From Fibrobacterota bacterium (GTDB taxonomy: Bacteria; Fibrobacterota; Chitinivibrionia; Chitinivibrionales; Chitinispirillaceae), in contig JAEZKC010000059.1 of assembly GCA_023436205.1 (NCBI GenBank), positions 434,001-498,000 on the forward strand: a stretch of DNA of 64,000 nucleotides, read 5' to 3'. Below the pieces are notes generated by a model. It worked only from the letters and a program-made list of their open reading frames with translations. It did not search any database and was not told the origin of the DNA. Below are positions 60,894 through 64,000 of the stretch, piece by piece. A program made the translations under genes and the position numbers. The number at the start of each line of letters is the position of its first letter. Position 1 is the first letter of the stretch.

Positions 60894-61400
60894 ATGAGCA
60901 CATCTGTTTTGTTTGACGAACTGATTCAGCTGCTTGCGCAGGAAAACGAACTTCACTTGAATCTCATTGAAACAGCACAGCAGATCAACCAAAGCATCCG
61001 TAAAGACGATCTTGCATCGCTTCAGAAAGCATGCAGCATCTATGATCAGCTTATCTGCAGCGTCGAACAAATCGAAGAGCAACGCATCCGCAGTACTGCC
61101 AGACTGCAGAAAACACTGGGAGAAAGCGCTCCTTCCCCTCGTCTGACATCATTGATTGACCATTGTGACCCGGTGCAGAGGAAAAAACTGGAAGCGCTCA
61201 AGACCAATCTTCAGAACAGTATTACCGAGCTCTCAAAGATCAACACCTCAAATTCGCTTCTGCTGCAGGAAGCACTTGGAGCAATCACAAGCACTTTCAA
61301 AATGATAAAAGAATCTTCCCGTCAGAAAAACGGCTATCGTTACAAGGGAGACCGTTCACGGAGCACAGCCGCCGTTTCAATGTTTAATCAGGTGATGTGA
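60894..61400 (+). CDS. flgN: Flagellar chaperone FlgN
   Basis: 168 aa, helical. N-terminal LFDELIQLLAQENELHLNLIETAQQINQSIRKDDLASLQKA and further heptads match FlgN, the chaperone of FlgK and FlgL. The ATG at 60894 has GAGG five bases upstream; the GTG at 60888 would give two extra residues. It lies between flgJ and flgK, the usual place. Confidence 0.85.
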   Translation: MSTSVLFDELIQLLAQENELHLNLIETAQQINQSIRKDDLASLQKACSIYDQLICSVEQIEEQRIRSTARLQKTLGESAPSPRLTSLIDHCDPVQRKKLEALKTNLQNSITELSKINTSNSLLLQEALGAITSTFKMIKESSRQKNGYRYKGDRSRSTAAVSMFNQVM

Positions 61401-61410
61401 GGAGCGGAAA

Positions 61411-63090
61411 ATGAGCTTGCTTTCAATTCTTGGCATCGGTACACGCGGCATGATGGCCTCACAGGTGGCGATGGATGTAACAGGTCAGAACATCTCCAAC
61501 GCCGACGTGGAAGGGTATTCCCGCAAACGGCTCAACCAGACCACAGATTACCGCTACGATTCCGCTTTCGGCCAGATGGGCATGGGAGCGGAAGTCATCA
61601 ACATAGAACGTATGCGCAATACGTTCATTGATGAACAGATCAGACGCCAGAACATGGAAGTGGGATATTTTGATGAAGTGAGTACCACCTTCAACCGCGT
61701 AGAGAGCATCTTCAACGAACCCAGTGACAAGGGGCTGCTCAGCTACATGGATGATTTCTTCAATGCCTGGCAGAACCTTGCAAACAACCCTTCTGACATT
61801 GCTGCCCGGACTATGGTGAAAACCTCAGGTGAAGTGCTTACCGATGTGTTCAGAAATCTTTCCGGAGAGCTCAGTGACCTTCGTCAGCAGAAAAATGAAG
61901 AAATTCCCATCCGAGTAGATCGGATCAATCAGATTGCTCTTCAGATTTACAATCTCAATCAGGAAATCGGAGCAGTTGAGATTGGGAACCAGAATGCAAA
62001 TGATAGCAGAGATCAGCGGGACATGCTGCTCAAAGAGCTTTCACAGCTGATTGACATAACCACATCAGAAAACGCCATGGGCCAGATAAATGTGAATGCC
62101 GGCGGCAGTATTCTCGTCTCCCCTGTTTTTGTGCAGAAACTGGAGACAACCACCAGCACAAGAACACTGGCGGATGGCACCACCATCAAAAGTATCGGAG
62201 TTCGCTTTGCAGATTCAAAGCTTCCCTTCCTTCCCCAGGGAGGACAGCTCAGGGGGTTGATGGACGGTAGAGATATTTACATTCCTGAGTACATGAAAAA
62301 GCTCGACGAGATGGCTGTGACACTGGTGCAAAAAATCAATGAGTTTCATAGCGCAGGATATAATCTCGAAGGATACAGCGGTATAGACTTCTTTGAACCG
62401 AATGTCACCGGTGCATCTGACATAAAAATTTCTGCATCAATTCTTTCCAGCGTGCAGAATATTGCCGCATCATCGGCAGGACAAACTCAGGTGGGAGTGC
62501 AGAACACCAGCGCTGCCGGAAATCATAATTTCGGAATAGACCCCATTCAGCTTTACCGTGACCCGGTTATGACTCCGCCTGTAAATGCCCGCAATCTGAT
62601 TCATGGCACACTGACTATAAGAACGCCCTCTGTTGTATTGCAGGAGGGGGTGGATTACCATGTTGATTATGTCAACGGCACGTTTCAGATGCTGCATGCC
62701 GGCTACGACACCCAGGATCTGACCATTGATTTTCAATACCGTACAGGCGGTTATAAAGGACCTGGAGATAATTCCAATGCGCTTGAAATAGCGAAACTCA
62801 GGTCCAATCTCACCATGAACCCTGATACACTGGGTCAGCCCACTTCCACCTTTACAGAATACTTCAGCTCTGTAGTGGGTCGGCTCGGACTCAACACGAC
62901 TCAGGCCAAGTCCAATCTTGAAACACGCCAGTTTCTGGTGCAGCAGTACGAAGCTCAGCAGGATGCGGTAAGCGGGGTTAGCCTCGATGAAGAGATGGCC
63001 AATCTCATTCGCTATCAGCACACCTATGCTGCCGCTGCGCGACTGATCACCACCACTAATGAAATGCTCGATACATTGCTGAATCTGTAA
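61411..63090 (+). CDS. flgK: Flagellar hook-associated protein 1
   Basis: 559 aa. N-terminal GTRGMMASQVAMDVTGQNISNADVEGYSRKR and C-terminal GVSLDEEMANLIRYQHTYAAAARLITTTNEMLDTLLNL are the D0 signatures. A variable region near residues 375-450 carries HGTLTIRTPSVVLQEGVDYHVDY and ends just before GDNSNALEI. Its pattern is similar to a segment in FlgL downstream. It joins hook to filament. It starts 10 bases after flgN. Confidence 0.95.
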   Translation: MSLLSILGIGTRGMMASQVAMDVTGQNISNADVEGYSRKRLNQTTDYRYDSAFGQMGMGAEVINIERMRNTFIDEQIRRQNMEVGYFDEVSTTFNRVESIFNEPSDKGLLSYMDDFFNAWQNLANNPSDIAARTMVKTSGEVLTDVFRNLSGELSDLRQQKNEEIPIRVDRINQIALQIYNLNQEIGAVEIGNQNANDSRDQRDMLLKELSQLIDITTSENAMGQINVNAGGSILVSPVFVQKLETTTSTRTLADGTTIKSIGVRFADSKLPFLPQGGQLRGLMDGRDIYIPEYMKKLDEMAVTLVQKINEFHSAGYNLEGYSGIDFFEPNVTGASDIKISASILSSVQNIAASSAGQTQVGVQNTSAAGNHNFGIDPIQLYRDPVMTPPVNARNLIHGTLTIRTPSVVLQEGVDYHVDYVNGTFQMLHAGYDTQDLTIDFQYRTGGYKGPGDNSNALEIAKLRSNLTMNPDTLGQPTSTFTEYFSSVVGRLGLNTTQAKSNLETRQFLVQQYEAQQDAVSGVSLDEEMANLIRYQHTYAAAARLITTTNEMLDTLLNL

Positions 63091-63102
63091 CGGGAGGCTG
63101 TC

Positions 63103-64000
63103 ATGAGAGTTACATTTAAAACCGTAAACGCAAACATTCAGAAAAACATTAGCAATCGCTACAGTCAGCTGTCCCGCTATCAGGAACAACTCTCCACCGG
63201 CAAGCGTCTACTCAGACCCTCCGATGACCCGGTGGACGTTTCAAACGACATGAAGCTTCGCACCAAACTCACTCAGCTCAAACAGTTTAAGCGCAACATG
63301 GAAGACGGCCTCGCCCGCATGAATGTTTCGTCAACCGCCATGACCAGTCTCAATGACCTGGTCCACAGAATGAGAGAACTGGCTGTGCAGGCTTCCAACG
63401 ATACACTCATTGATACCGATCGCAAATATATCCAGCAGGAAGTTGACCAGCTCTACCGTCAGGTTGTTTCCGTTGTAAACACAAAATTCAAAGGGGAATA
63501 TGTTTTCAACGGTACACAGATAAAGATTCCACCTTTCGAAATCGGTGTGTCCAACAATCAAATGGAAGATTATGCAAATGCCACCATGTGCTACTACAAT
63601 GCAGATACCCTTGCTCCCGGTTCCACAGTTCAGCTCCTGAGCGGATTAAACGGCACACCAGTCACCAACATTTTTCCCGGATCTTTTGCCCTGGAAGTGC
63701 GCGGAACCACCTATGTGGAAGGGACAGATTATACTGTTAATTATCAAACCGGGGAGATCACTTTAAATAATGTGGATCTGTTGGCCGATGTCACCCCCGG
63801 ATCAGCCAATTACGCCTTAGGTGAATTCAGTATCAAATTTGACTACATTACCCGTGGCAAAGATATTTACGGCAATACGGTATCAAGCAAGGGAGAGATT
63901 CAAAGGGAAATCGAAGAGGGTATTTCCATGACCATCAACATCTCCGCAGATGACATGCTTAAAGATGAAAAAAGTGGCGTGGACATGGTGGGCACACTGG
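63103..64000 (+). CDS. flgL: Flagellar hook-associated protein 3, 3' partial
   Basis: The frame is open from ATG 63103 (GGGAGG upstream) through the right window edge, 299 codons so far. N-terminal TVNANIQKNISNRYSQLSRYQEQLSTGKRLLRPSDDP and the helix MRELAVQASNDTLIDTDRKYIQQEVDQLYRQVVSVVNTKFKGEYVF are flagellin-like FlgL signatures. An inserted segment of about 70 residues (about 180-250) includes RGTTYVEGTDYTVNYQTGEI, similar in pattern to FlgK. It follows flgK by 12 bases. Confidence 0.93.
   Translation, partial: MRVTFKTVNANIQKNISNRYSQLSRYQEQLSTGKRLLRPSDDPVDVSNDMKLRTKLTQLKQFKRNMEDGLARMNVSSTAMTSLNDLVHRMRELAVQASNDTLIDTDRKYIQQEVDQLYRQVVSVVNTKFKGEYVFNGTQIKIPPFEIGVSNNQMEDYANATMCYYNADTLAPGSTVQLLSGLNGTPVTNIFPGSFALEVRGTTYVEGTDYTVNYQTGEITLNNVDLLADVTPGSANYALGEFSIKFDYITRGKDIYGNTVSSKGEIQREIEEGISMTINISADDMLKDEKSGVDMVGTL

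Noticed and set aside
62470..63189. 239-codon minus-strand frame across flgK and the start of flgL
   Set aside because: It lies opposite two well-supported flagellar genes in one operon and its composition is that of an antisense shadow.

Overview
The window reads as a chromosomal segment of a motile, Gram-negative-type bacterium of roughly 45-50% GC. Evidence for the cell type includes lipoprotein and secretion signals, a TorF-like beta-barrel, an AgmX/TonB-type C-terminal domain protein, a FlgD-Ig/type IX-like C-terminal tail on a giant surface protein, a prepilin peptidase and two flagellar gene blocks. This mix, with Aquifex-type aconitase, cyclophilin-FKBP fusion and LURP-one protein, would fit the Fibrobacterota (Chitinispirillia/Chitinivibrionia-like). 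That placement is inference only. No prophage, insertion sequence, CRISPR array or rRNA was seen; one tRNA-Leu(UAA) is present.

Layout. 0-6 kb: end of a FliT/FlgN-like chaperone gene, an FlrB/FlrC-like sigma-54 two-component pair, a GGDEF membrane protein with a structured leader, and a TPR/AgmX-like protein. 6-13 kb: a PfkB-fold protein lacking its catalytic Asp, then a tightly packed plus-strand run of pdxB, gluconokinase, 6-phosphogluconate dehydrogenase and a BtuFDC-type cobamide/iron-chelate ABC importer. 13-23 kb: prepilin peptidase, CvpA, STAS and GGDEF proteins, a dual PPIase, a ZntB/CorA transporter, TatD, a radical-SAM/B12 protein and shikimate kinase. 23-28 kb: nitrogen cassette amtB-glnK-glnD behind a sigma-54-like promoter. 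28-38 kb: glycerate kinase, a polyprenol/dolichol-kinase-like protein, uvrB, HEAT protein, tRNA-Leu, LURP-one protein and a DHOD-like/BON/AEC operon. 38-45 kb: a kinase pseudogene with one internal stop, a CheA-like sensor, a CheY-like regulator and a beta-barrel. 45-57 kb (minus strand): flgB-flgC-orf-fliE-fliF-fliG-fliH-fliI-fliJ ending in a 1523-aa surface protein whose start lies inside fliJ. 57-60 kb: aconitase and a receiver lacking its phospho-Asp. 60-64 kb (plus strand): flgJ-flgN-flgK-flgL, cut by the window end.

How it fits together. Both flagellar operons are preceded by near-perfect sigma-54 promoters (TGGCAC-N5-TTGCA) at 56870-56855 (minus) and 60061-60076 (plus). The FlrC-like activator encoded at the left edge is their natural regulator. 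A weaker sigma-54 match precedes amtB, as expected for nitrogen control through GlnK and GlnD. Several signalling proteins have altered active sites (SGDRF GGDEF protein, Asn-for-Asp receiver, PfkB fold without GAGD), suggesting binding or scaffold roles rather than catalysis. The most unusual items are the giant surface protein welded to the flagellar operon, a small unrecognised protein between flgC and fliE, a similar inserted segment in both FlgK and FlgL, the structured RNA leader of the GGDEF gene and the broken polynucleotide-kinase-like gene.
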